Source: CAVXTT01 sp963764685
GTDB taxonomy: Bacteria > Bacteroidota > Ignavibacteria > Ignavibacteriales > Ignavibacteriaceae
DNA length: 64,000 nucleotides
NCBI GenBank assembly: GCA_963764685.1
Contig: CAVXTT010000022.1
Coordinates: 186,001 to 250,000, forward strand
Direction of reading: 5' to 3'
Part shown: positions 20,388-29,502 of the stretch, piece after piece
How the letters are laid out: each line of letters begins with the position of its first letter
How positions within the stretch are numbered: the first letter of the stretch is position 1
Notes under the pieces: model-generated
Databases searched by the model: none
What the model was told of the DNA's origin: nothing
What the model saw: the letters and a program-made list of their open reading frames with translations, nothing else
Made by a program: the position numbers and the translations under genes

Positions 20388-20480
20388 ATGGAAGAATTAT
20401 TAAAAATGGCAGCAGCGGCTCTACTTCTAGCTGTAGTAATGTTATATGATTGGAAAATTAATAGAAATAACGCAAACTAG
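20388..20480 (+). CDS. 30-aa single-span membrane microprotein
   Basis: An ATG preceded by AAAGGAGAAAA, the best ribosome-binding site in this area, opens a 30-codon frame: MEELLKMAAAALLLAVVMLYDW followed by KINRNNAN. It has an acidic N-terminus, one hydrophobic helix and a basic C-terminus, the classic layout of a small inner-membrane protein. It lies 230 bp upstream of the ECF sigma gene on the same strand. I do not recognise a family. The RBS and composition argue against chance. Confidence 0.55.
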   Translation: MEELLKMAAAALLLAVVMLYDWKINRNNAN

Positions 20481-20711
20481 GTACCTGATTATTAAAAATT
20501 TAGTTCATTCTGTATCAAAAGGGGAATAAAATAGAATTAATACCTTAAAATTCTACCCTCCAAAGGTCGGTTATTATTACCGATTCTGAAGGCGTACCAA
20601 CCTAACCTGTTCCGTTTAATATTCCCGCCTGGCTATATTTCCTATTATGTGATTTTTTATTTGAGATTAAGGAACTTTCCCTCACTTTGAGCATCTTTAT
20701 ATAAAAGAGAT
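20481..20711. other. Leader region of the ECF sigma operon
   Basis: 231 bp without a gene. A segment near 20565-20595 (GGTCGGTTATTATTACCGATT) has a short CGGT/ACCG pairing. The sigma factor promoter is presumably here, but no motif is clear. Confidence 0.35.
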
Positions 20712-21248
20712 TTGTTTTTTGTTTTGAACGAAACTACTGAAATCCTGGATTTTACGTTAATATTTAACCGCAATAAGGCTAAGCTGTATAATTATGTCCT
20801 TAAAATGATAAGCGACAGGATGACTGCTGAAGACATTGTACAGAATGTTTTTTTAAAGCTTTATGATAATATGCATCTTATTAAAAACCGGCAGAGCATA
20901 AACTGCTGGCTTTTCCGGACAGCGCGAAATGAGGTTTTTATGTTCTACAGGAAAAAGAAAATCCATAAGGACAAATTTGGAGTAGCTGATACTGAAGAAC
21001 TTGAAATTGATGCACTGTATAACCTGGAAGATATAATTGATAAAAAAGAAATTAAAAGATTGATTGATAACGAGCTGGAAAATATTCCGGAAGAACCAAG
21101 AGAAGTCTTTTTACTGAAAGAATACAGCGGACTCAGTTATAGTGAAATTGCAGCAGTAATGGGAATTGATGAAAAGCTTGTAAAAAGCAGATTATTTAAA
21201 ACGCGGCAGAAGTTGATAAACAAATTATCGGGAATCATAAAGCAGTAA
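20712..21248 (+). CDS. ECF-type RNA polymerase sigma factor
   Basis: 178 aa. Region 2 is at about 15-80 (AEDIVQNVFLKLYDNM, then the tryptophan-containing NCWLFRTARNEVFMFYRKKK). Region 4 is at about 120-172 (IPEEPREVFLLKEYSGLSYSEIAAVMGIDEKLVKSRLFKTRQKL), a complete helix-turn-helix. There is no ATG; TTG codons at 20712 and 20724 are the candidates. It is followed 10 bp later by a likely anti-sigma gene, so it probably answers an envelope signal. Confidence 0.93.
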   Translation: MFFVLNETTEILDFTLIFNRNKAKLYNYVLKMISDRMTAEDIVQNVFLKLYDNMHLIKNRQSINCWLFRTARNEVFMFYRKKKIHKDKFGVADTEELEIDALYNLEDIIDKKEIKRLIDNELENIPEEPREVFLLKEYSGLSYSEIAAVMGIDEKLVKSRLFKTRQKLINKLSGIIKQ

Positions 21249-21258
21249 GGAGTTTTAT

Positions 21259-21729
21259 ATGAATACAAACGAATTAAAAGAATTGGTGGAATTATATATC
21301 GATAACGAGCTCGAGAAAAGTAAGGAACCGCTGCTATTCAGCTCACTTGCTGCTGATGATGATGCCCGTGAATATTTTTTCAGTTTAAATGTAATCAGGA
21401 ATGCCGTTGAAAAAGATATACGGCCATTTCCTTCTGAACTGGATGAAAGGATCTTTAACTCATTAAAAGATCGTGAAAAAAACCAGCTATTTCCTTTTAT
21501 CCGGCAGCGCCCATTTGTACTTGTCCCGGCTGCAGCTGCTGTTTTTTTTATTCTGGTTAGTGTATTTCTTTTCATTGAGATGAGAAATTACCAGCAGAAG
21601 GTGGATTCAATTTCGGAGCAGATAAATGTCCAGAACAGGACGATCGAACTTATCTTAAATAATAGTCTGCCGCCTGCAGAAGTGAGAGGCAGATCAATAA
21701 ACGAAATTATAGTGAGAGCAAATCTTTAG
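21259..21729 (+). CDS. Putative membrane anti-sigma factor
   Basis: 156 aa. The N-terminal 60 residues (LVELYIDNELEKSKEPLLFSSL) resemble the short sigma-binding domain of anti-sigma factors but lack the His/Cys zinc motif. One membrane helix is at about 85-107 and a C-terminal coiled coil at about 108-135. AAGGAG precedes the ATG. The order sigma, anti-sigma, lipoprotein with tight spacing supports an inner-membrane sensor that holds the sigma factor. Confidence 0.75.
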   Translation: MNTNELKELVELYIDNELEKSKEPLLFSSLAADDDAREYFFSLNVIRNAVEKDIRPFPSELDERIFNSLKDREKNQLFPFIRQRPFVLVPAAAAVFFILVSVFLFIEMRNYQQKVDSISEQINVQNRTIELILNNSLPPAEVRGRSINEIIVRANL

Positions 21730-21737
21730 GAGATAAA

Positions 21738-22466
21738 ATGAAAAAATTAATTTTAACAGCTGCTTTTCTTTTTGCCATAACCGGCTGTAAAGCCGACAAA
21801 CCGGTTACCAGCGATTCTGCTATTTTCAGATCAGATGATTACAAAGTAGAATTAGACAAAATGCCTGAAGTGAAAGGAGGAATGGTTGAATTACAGAAAA
21901 ACCTGATCTATCCTTCCGAAGCGAAAGAACAGAATATTGAAGGGAAAGTTATTGTTAATGTTTTTCTTGACGAACAGGGAAAAGTTGTAAACACAAAAAT
22001 ATTAAAGAGTGATAGTAAGCTGCTTGAGCAGTCGGCTATTGATGCTTTGGAAAGAACAGAATTCACTCCCGGAATAGTTGAGGGAAAAGCAGTTAAGACA
22101 CAGATCGTAATTCCCATAGTCTTTAAATTTGATGGATCATCCGGGAAGAAAGAGAGCAATCATCCCGAATATCTTCAGGATGTTGATGAATTTCCGGTAC
22201 CCGTCGGAGGTTTTCAAGTCATTGGTCAAAATATTATTTATCCTAAGAATGAAAAGGAGAAAGGGATCCAGGGACAGGTGATGGTGCTTGCATTAATTTC
22301 AGAATCCGGAGAAGTTATAAAAACAGAAGTGGTGAAAAGTGTAAACCCTGCCCTCGACAAAGCCGCCTTAGATGCCATCAACAGAACTAAATTCCTTCCG
22401 GCAAAAAAAGACGGCAGTAAAGTTAAGTCGCAGGTGCAGATTCCCATTTCCTTTAAATTGCAATAA
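21738..22466 (+). CDS. Lipoprotein with two TonB C-terminal domains
   Basis: 242 aa. The lipobox ITGC puts the lipidated Cys at residue 17. Two homologous TonB_C domains follow (about 45-130 and 155-242); each has the pattern IYPxxAKExxIEGKVxVxVxLxExGKVxxTxIxKS and ends in VxxQxxIPIxFKL. Ordinary TonB has an N-terminal membrane helix and proline-rich stretch, and both are absent here. I infer a periplasmic lipoprotein that contacts outer-membrane or energy-transducing partners, encoded with its sigma/anti-sigma pair. Confidence 0.8.
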   Translation: MKKLILTAAFLFAITGCKADKPVTSDSAIFRSDDYKVELDKMPEVKGGMVELQKNLIYPSEAKEQNIEGKVIVNVFLDEQGKVVNTKILKSDSKLLEQSAIDALERTEFTPGIVEGKAVKTQIVIPIVFKFDGSSGKKESNHPEYLQDVDEFPVPVGGFQVIGQNIIYPKNEKEKGIQGQVMVLALISESGEVIKTEVVKSVNPALDKAALDAINRTKFLPAKKDGSKVKSQVQIPISFKLQ

Positions 22467-22610
22467 GTCAGCCGGGGTTAATGCCGATAACTGTTTACTT
22501 TCATCTAACGTTATCTTTCCTTAAGTATTTCTGATAAACCGCCTGGTGTTTGTGCCCCGGACAATAAACAGGTCTGCAAGAAGGCATAAATATTCTTATT
22601 TTATCAGGGT

Positions 22611-23933
22611 ATGAATTCGAATAATACAAAATCCGCCTGGATTGTTTCCGCCGATATGGGTTATGGGCATCAGAGGGCGGTTTATCCTTTGAAGGATTAT
22701 GCGGAGGAGGCAATTATAAATGTTGGCTCTGCCGGTGCCTCCCCAAAATCTGAAGTCAAGGCGTGGAAGAGAGTATTAGGGACATATGAATTTATTTCCA
22801 GGGCAAAGAGCATCCCTCTAATCGGAAGTACATTATTTAATCTGCTTGATGCGTTTATGCACATACCCTCATTTTACCCTATGCGGAATTTATCCAACAC
22901 TACATTCCAGGTAAATCTTCTTGAATCAAGTATTAAAAATGGCTTGTGTTCGGGTATGATGGATAAGGTAAGGACAAAAAATCTTCCCCTTATCACTTCA
23001 TTCTATGCCCCTGCAATTGCAGCTGATATGGGGGGAATGGATAAAATATACTGCATAATATGCGATGCAGATCTGAACAGAGTATGGGTTTCCAAATATC
23101 CGTGGGACAGCAGGATAGAATATTTTGCTCCCTGCGGTAAAGCTGCTCACCGTCTGAGGGCATATGGAGTACCCGATGATAAAATACATTTATCAGGTTT
23201 CCCCCTTCCTGTCGGATTAACAGGCGGCAAAGATCTGAGCATATTAAAAAGAAATCTTGCCCGTCGTCTTAAAGACCTTGACCCTTCAGGTAAATTCTGG
23301 CAGCGCCACGAAAAAAATATTATTCACTTTCTCGGTGAAGAAAATTGTTCCGTGGTAAAGGAAGGGGTGCTTACTATTTTATATTCTGTCGGCGGCGCAG
23401 GTGCCCAGAGGGAGATAGGCGGAAAGATCGCAAATAGTCTGAAGAAAAAAATTCTGAACGGAGAGGTAAGATTAATTTTATCAGCGGGAATTAAGGAACA
23501 GGTACATAATTATTTTTTAGATATTAAGAATGAAACTGCACCTGATTCAGAATATCTGCAGATAATCTTCGACGAGAACCTTTATAAATATTTTGATAAG
23601 TTTAATGCTGCTCTTAACGAAACAGATATATTATGGACAAAACCGAGCGAGCTTTCTTTTTACTGCGGTCTGGGCCTGCCGATAATGATGACATCTGCAC
23701 TGGGATCTCAGGAAAAGTTTAATAATAAATGGCTGATCGAAATTCAGGCCGGAATTAAACAGGATAATCCTGAATATACCGATCAATGGCTTTATTATAT
23801 GCTCAACAGGGGAATTGTTGCCGAGGCTGCCTGGGCAGGATTTCTCAAGGCCAGAAAGTTAGGTACATATAACATTATTGAGACTATTGAAACAGGTAAA
23901 ATGACAACAGAATCTTCTCCAATAATCAGGTAA
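22611..23933 (+). CDS. GT-B glycosyltransferase-like protein (MGDG synthase-like N-terminus)
   Basis: 440 aa. The N-terminus SADMGYGHQRAVYPLKDYA resembles the acceptor-binding loop of monogalactosyldiacylglycerol synthases (GHGHQRAA). The middle has CDADLNRVWV and the C-terminus a nucleotide-sugar-like region (WTKPSELSFYCGLGLPIMMTSALGSQE). It is longer than canonical MGDG synthases and may be a divergent relative. The second glycosyltransferase gene starts 4 bp after its stop, so both probably act on one glycolipid. Confidence 0.6.
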   Translation: MNSNNTKSAWIVSADMGYGHQRAVYPLKDYAEEAIINVGSAGASPKSEVKAWKRVLGTYEFISRAKSIPLIGSTLFNLLDAFMHIPSFYPMRNLSNTTFQVNLLESSIKNGLCSGMMDKVRTKNLPLITSFYAPAIAADMGGMDKIYCIICDADLNRVWVSKYPWDSRIEYFAPCGKAAHRLRAYGVPDDKIHLSGFPLPVGLTGGKDLSILKRNLARRLKDLDPSGKFWQRHEKNIIHFLGEENCSVVKEGVLTILYSVGGAGAQREIGGKIANSLKKKILNGEVRLILSAGIKEQVHNYFLDIKNETAPDSEYLQIIFDENLYKYFDKFNAALNETDILWTKPSELSFYCGLGLPIMMTSALGSQEKFNNKWLIEIQAGIKQDNPEYTDQWLYYMLNRGIVAEAAWAGFLKARKLGTYNIIETIETGKMTTESSPIIR

Positions 23934-23937
23934 CAGA

Positions 23938-25069
23938 TTGCAGCAGCAGAAATATTTACTTTTTTATTTAAAGACCGGGGGAGGGCATCTTGCGCCTGCA
24001 AGATCAATTGCAAAGTATATAAACGGAAAATACAATGCTTCGATCTCAACTGTGCTTGTGGATGGATTTGAAGGAACTAATCATCTTATCAGATATTCTG
24101 TAGAAGACGGGTACCGAATACTTCAGGCAGATGCTAAGTGGTATTATGAACTGCTTTATGCTACTAATAAATTCCGTCCTCTTGCAGAACTGAACTGCAG
24201 GATCATTACAATATTTACTAAGAATTTTATAAAAAAGGTAATACAGAGAGAGAAGGCAACGAAGATAATAGTTCTGCATTTTTTTCTTATAGAACCGGTT
24301 TATGAAGCTATTTCTGAATTAAATCTTGATATCCCTGTTTACACAATTGTGACAGACCCCTTTACCGCTCACCCGATGTGGTTCCTTACCAGGAAACAGA
24401 ATTTTATTGTTTTCAGCAACAGGCTAAAGAATAAAATTGTTTCTGATCTCCCTGAGAGCAAAATTAATGTTTTTCCCTTTGTCCTTGATGAAAAGTTTTC
24501 AAAAGAAATATCTGCCGATGCTATTCCATCCCTTAAGCAGCAGCTACGGGTTCCCGCCGGATAAAAAAGTTGTTTTAATATTGGGGGGAGGGGACGGCAT
24601 ACCCCACGGAAGGAAAATTCTTGAAGCATTAATGGAATACGGCATTGCTTCTCCTGTTGCCATTGTGTGCGGAAAAAATAAAAAACTTTATGCAAGTGTA
24701 GAGGAAATTAAGAAGAGATATCCTCAGTATCAGGTATTCAATTATGGCTTTGTCGATTTCGTTTATGAGCTGCTTAACATATCCGATATTGTTATTACAA
24801 AATGCGGCGCCTCAACAATGATGGAAATATTGATGCAGAAAAAAGTCCCTGTAGTAAATGATTTTATCTGGGAGCAGGAAAAAGGTAATATGGAATTTAT
24901 AAGGGATAATAAGCTGGGAATTTATGAGCCGGAAATTAAAAAGATACCCGGAAGCATTGAAAAGCTTTTAACCGATGAGAAAGAATATAATTTTTATCGT
25001 GATAATATTATTAGTATGGGGCTGAGGAATGGAACTGCCGAGGTAGCTGAGTTTCTGGTGCAGAATTAA
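23938..25069 (+). CDS. MGDG synthase/GT28-type glycosyltransferase (one apparent frameshift)
   Basis: About 376 aa after repair. The N-terminal domain has TGGGHLAPARSIAKYI; the C-terminal donor domain has LGGGDGIPHG and ITKCGASTMMEILMQKKVPVV, the UDP-sugar binding signature of GT28 enzymes. The frame breaks near 24541: deleting one C restores KQQYGFPPDKKVVLILGGG. The TTG start at 23938 is nearly coupled to the preceding gene. It probably transfers a sugar to diacylglycerol or a similar membrane lipid; donor and acceptor are unknown. Confidence 0.8.
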
Positions 25070-25078
25070 AAGGGGGAT

Positions 25079-27539
25079 CTAAAGATTTCTTAGAATTGTT
25101 TCAAGCTGCTCTTCGTTCTCTACAATAACCGTTCGGGCCTTGCTGCCGTCATTGGGACCAACAATTCCGGCTTCTTCAAGCTGATCTACTATTCTTGCCG
25201 CCCGTGAGTATCCCAATTTTAATCTTCGCTGCAGTAAAGAAACAGATCCCTGCTGATGCCTCACAATTACCCTTGCTGCATCTTCAAACATCGGATCCAT
25301 GTCGCCAAGGAACCTGCCTCCGCTTCCTTCCTTCTTTTCATAGAGCGACGGCAGGAAATAAGGCTTGGAATAACCCTGCTGTGATGAGATGAATTCAGTT
25401 ATTCTTTCCACCTCGTCCGTGGAAATAAATGCATTCTGGATCCTTATCGGTTTGGGAGATCCGGTCGGCAAAAACAACATATCTCCTTTACCTAGAAGCT
25501 GCTCTGCGCCGTTCATATCAAGAATGGTCCTGGAATCTATTTTAGTAGCGACCTGGTAAGCGATCCTGGAACTGAAATTAGCCTTAATAACACCTGTAAT
25601 TACGTTTACAGAGGGTCTTTGTGTAGCAAGGACAAGATGAATGCCTACTGCGCGTGCAAGCTGTGCCAGTCTGGTAATGGGCTCTTCAACTTCCTTGCCT
25701 GCAGTAATCATAAGATCGGCAAGCTCATCGACAATTACTATAAGATACGGAATATGATGATGTATCATATTTTCGGAATCCTTTGGACGTCTTTCCGGAT
25801 CAGCCACTTTAAGGTTATAATCCACAATATTCCGAACTCCTGCTTTGGCAAGCTTATCGTACCTCTTTTCCATCTCGAACTCTACTGACTTAAGAAGCAG
25901 TACAGCGTTTTGAGGAAGAGTAATTATTTCTTCATCAAGATCAGGGGATACAGCAAGAAAATGTTTTCTGAGTTTCTTGTAAAAAGAGAGTTCAATTTTC
26001 TTGGGATCAATCATAATCAGCTTTACTTCAGACGGATGCTTGGAATAAAGCAGACTGCTGATTATCATATTTATACCAACACTTTTGCCGGATCCTGTAG
26101 AACCTGCAATCAGGAGGTGGGGCATCTTTGCAAGATCAGTTACAAATACATCACCATTTATTGTTTTACCCATTGCAAGTGGAAGCTCGCATTTCTCTTC
26201 CGAAATTTTCGCGAGTACCGAACGAACCTTTAACAAGCGATGCTTCTGCATTAGGTATTTCTACTCCTATTGCGCTTTTGCCCGGAATCGGGGCAATAAT
26301 ACGGATACCTTTTGCTGCTAAAGCAAGAGCGATATCGTGTTCGAGACTTACAATTTTACTGATCTTAACACCCGGTGCCGGTACAATTTCATATAAAGTA
26401 ACTACCGGACCAGGAGTTACCGAGATATCTTTTATTTCTATATCAAACAGTTTAAGTTTTTCCTCGAGAAGCTCTGCATTGCGGGTTAATTCCTCTTCAG
26501 CAACCTTGATATCCTCTTCAACTACCGGATCAAGCAGATCAAGTCCCGGCCTCTTAAAATTGATTTTTTCCTCCCATTGATTTGGGAGCTGAGCTTCATT
26601 TTCCCTGTCAATGGCATCCCTGTCAGGCACTTCACCTGTCTTCTCTAAGTCAACTTTTTTCCGCTCATCTTTGGTGATAATATTTTCTTCAAGTTTTTGG
26701 GGGATCTCATCTTTCCTTATGATCCTGATTTTAGCCTGCTCTTCTTCTTCGGCAGCCGATAATTCTTCTTCCGAAGGGACAGCAACTTCTTCTTTCCGTT
26801 TCTTTTTCTGAGGGGTAAGCTCTTTTATTTTTTTGAGGTTCTCTATTTCTCTTAGATCCTCTCCGGTATCCTGATCGATATCCTCTTTCTTTCCGGGGGA
26901 AAGGGAAGCGGCGAAAATACTTTTAATGAGGCCAAAGATCTTCTCTATTTTAATATCGAAGGAGATAACGAGCAGAACAGTAATAGCCGTCAGTATCAGA
27001 AAAAGACTTCCTATTCCCCCAAGTAACCTGCTTAAAACAGTTCCTATATAATATCCGATGGCGCCGGGGAGTTCTATATAATCTCCGAATGCATAATCCT
27101 GTGAATTAAGTACACCGAAGAATGCGGAAAGGAGTAATCCGGTAAGGAGAACAAAATTTGTTGAGATTAAAATTGTTCTTAATTTAATTTTAGTAAAAAG
27201 GGCAAAACCCCAAATTAAGAAAATGACCGGGAATACTGCTGAAAATATTCCAAGTGTTTTGTTGATAAGAAAATCTGCCATATGGGCCCCGAAAAAGCCC
27301 ATCACATTATGAAGATCTCGAATGGAATCCGTCCCTGTAAGCACACTCCCCAGATCTGAAAAGAAGTCATTCAGAAGTGCTTTGTCAAACCTCGAATAAG
27401 ATAAAATGCTCAGAAATAAAAATGTGGATATCAGGATAATGAATATCCCGAGGATTTTCTTTTGTTTTTCGAAGGTAACCGAGAAGTATTCTTTGCCTGA
27501 TTCTGGCTTTTCTGATTTAACTTTGGGTCTTTTCTTCAT
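25079..27539 (-). CDS. ftsK: DNA translocase FtsK/SpoIIIE (one apparent frameshift)
   Basis: Septum-located DNA pump for chromosome dimer resolution and segregation. About 820 aa. The N-terminus has four or five membrane helices (residues 27-200), a charged linker, then the motor: Walker A GSTGSGKSVGINM and Walker B-type YLIVIVDELADLM. The C-terminal FtsK-gamma winged helix (MFEDAARVIVRHQQGSVSLLQRRLKLGYSRAARIVDQLE) should bind KOPS-like sites. The frame breaks near 26230: deleting one A joins EASLVK to VRSVLAKISEEKCELPLA. It ends 9 bp from the convergent glycosyltransferase gene. Confidence 0.95.
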
Positions 27540-27572
27540 TCCCGGGTCAGTGTCATTAAATTAATTTAACCT

Positions 27573-28289
27573 CTATAATTTAATAACATTTCCTGATAAA
27601 AAAGGAACAGATTGAGAAGTATTTAATTTACTGCAGTATTTTATATCCTTTTCAAATCCATTTTCAATGAGGAGGCTGCCGTGTTCTGTTCCGCTGAGCA
27701 TTTTAATCACACTTCGTCCGAAACTTTTATTCAGAGATATACTTGCTTTAGCCGTATCGGTTAAAACAACATTTTCTTTTCTTAGTAAAATTTCTGAGAC
27801 CAGTTTACCAGCACAGACTGTATCTTCCATTGAGAAATTATTTTGGTTTCCCGAACAAAGAATATTAAAATCAGAGTTCCCGGAACAGATTTTGTCAGCT
27901 ACAGCGCTGATATTGAGAAATGAACAAATTAATTGGTTTGCAGAAAATTTAGCCCTGAGAACAGCTTTTGATCCATTTGTCGTAAAAAGGACTATGGATT
28001 TTCCTTTAACGACCTGGGGGATATATTCAAGGGGGGAGTTGCCGAGTGCAAAACCCTCAACCTTTTTTATATTCCGCTCACCGCATAACAGTGTAAATCC
28101 TCCGAACATTCCCCCTGAAACTTTAACGGCAAACTCCACAGTGGCTACAGGTATTACTTCTTTAGCACCGTTATCAAGAGCTGTAACTATTGTGGAGGTT
28201 GCCCTCAACACATCAATAACAACAGAATTCTTTCCTGTAAAGTAGAGTTCATCTACAGCAGCAGGGTTAAAAATAACTTTTAATTTCAT
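27573..28289 (-). CDS. comB: 2-phosphosulfolactate phosphatase family protein (ComB-like)
   Basis: 238 aa. Recognisable ComB motifs: VVIDVLRATSTIVTAL, CGERNIKKVEGFALGNSP, FTTNGSKAV and CSGNQNNFSMEDTVCAG. In methanogens ComB dephosphorylates 2-phosphosulfolactate in coenzyme M synthesis; bacterial homologues are common, and their substrate is often unproven. It lies between gcvT and ftsK with short gaps. No comA or comC is in the window, so a sulfolactate role is only inferred. Confidence 0.85.
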   Translation of the reverse strand: MKLKVIFNPAAVDELYFTGKNSVVIDVLRATSTIVTALDNGAKEVIPVATVEFAVKVSGGMFGGFTLLCGERNIKKVEGFALGNSPLEYIPQVVKGKSIVLFTTNGSKAVLRAKFSANQLICSFLNISAVADKICSGNSDFNILCSGNQNNFSMEDTVCAGKLVSEILLRKENVVLTDTAKASISLNKSFGRSVIKMLSGTEHGSLLIENGFEKDIKYCSKLNTSQSVPFLSGNVIKL

Positions 28290-28296
28290 CCGAACT

Positions 28297-29379
28297 TTAT
28301 TTCTTTATAAAAGGCAGCTTAACTACTTCAGCGTTAAATTTCTTATCTCTTATCAGGATCTGAACAATATTTCCCTCTTTAGAAAAGGGTGCGTCAATAT
28401 AAGCTAAAGCAATTGGTTGTTCTGTAACAGGGCTGACGGTACCGCTGGTTATATGTCCGATCTTGTTTCCATTGTTCATAATATCATATCCGTGACGCGG
28501 AAAGATTTTTTCTGAGGATATAATCGGAACAAGTCTTCTTTTCAAACCTTCAGCCTTAACTTTTAATAGAGCTTCTTTCCCAATAAATTCTTCTTTATTT
28601 AATTTCGTTATCCAGGCAAGCCCTGCTTCAAGAGGATTTGTGGTTTTATCTATATCATTTCCGTATAAGCAGAATCCCATTTCGAGTCTAAGGGAATCCC
28701 TTGCAGCAAGTCCGACAGGCTGAATATTAAATTTCTTACCAGCTTCAAAAAGTGCACTCCATAATTTCTCGGCATCCTTATCTGTTCCTTTGAAGTAAAG
28801 TTCATAACCGAGCTCGCCGGTATAACCTGTTCTGGATACGATCATATCCATACCAGCAACTTTTGCTTCGAAGAAGTGGTAGTATTCCAGGTCGAGATTT
28901 TTATCACAAAGCTGTTGTACAACATCTTTTGATTTAGGACCTTGCACCGCAAGAAGGGAATAATTATCACTCTGGTTATCAATTTTAACACCGAATGAAT
29001 TATTTTCATTCATCCAGTTAAAATCTTTTTCAGTATTTGAAGCATTAACGACAAGCAGAAATTTTTCGTCGTTAAATTTATATACCAGGAGATCATCAAC
29101 CATCCCTGCATCGGGATAACACATTGCGGAATATTGAACCCTTCCGGGGGTTAATTTAGATGCATCGTTTATGGTAATATGCTGAACAAATGCCTGTGCT
29201 TTTGTACCGGTGATAAATACTTCCCCCATATGAGAGACATCAAATACGCCGACTGAATCCCTTACAGCTTTGTGTTCTCCGATTATTGAAGTATACTGGA
29301 TTGGCATACGGTAGCCTGCAAATTCAACAATCTTGGCTCCGTATTTTTCGTGAATATTATAAAATGTTGTCTTTTTCAT
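28297..29379 (-). CDS. gcvT: Aminomethyltransferase (glycine cleavage T protein)
   Basis: 360 aa, full length. It transfers the methylene group from aminomethylated H protein to tetrahydrofolate. Motifs: GVFDVSHMGEVFITG, YSAMCYPDAGMVDDLLVYK, SRTGYTGELGYELYF, ARDSLRLEMGFCLYGNDID, and a C-terminal barrel with GHITSGTVSP. gcvH and gcvP are elsewhere. Confidence 0.97.
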   Translation of the reverse strand: MKKTTFYNIHEKYGAKIVEFAGYRMPIQYTSIIGEHKAVRDSVGVFDVSHMGEVFITGTKAQAFVQHITINDASKLTPGRVQYSAMCYPDAGMVDDLLVYKFNDEKFLLVVNASNTEKDFNWMNENNSFGVKIDNQSDNYSLLAVQGPKSKDVVQQLCDKNLDLEYYHFFEAKVAGMDMIVSRTGYTGELGYELYFKGTDKDAEKLWSALFEAGKKFNIQPVGLAARDSLRLEMGFCLYGNDIDKTTNPLEAGLAWITKLNKEEFIGKEALLKVKAEGLKRRLVPIISSEKIFPRHGYDIMNNGNKIGHITSGTVSPVTEQPIALAYIDAPFSKEGNIVQILIRDKKFNAEVVKLPFIKK

Positions 29380-29502
29380 TTTTGTTCCCGGGAATTTTAT
29401 TTTCTGTTGTTTCCTTCGATGAATCTAAAGCATTCATTCAGGAAGTTATCATATTCTTTAATAATTGATTGTGAACAAATCTTAGGCATATAGGCAAGAT
29501 GC

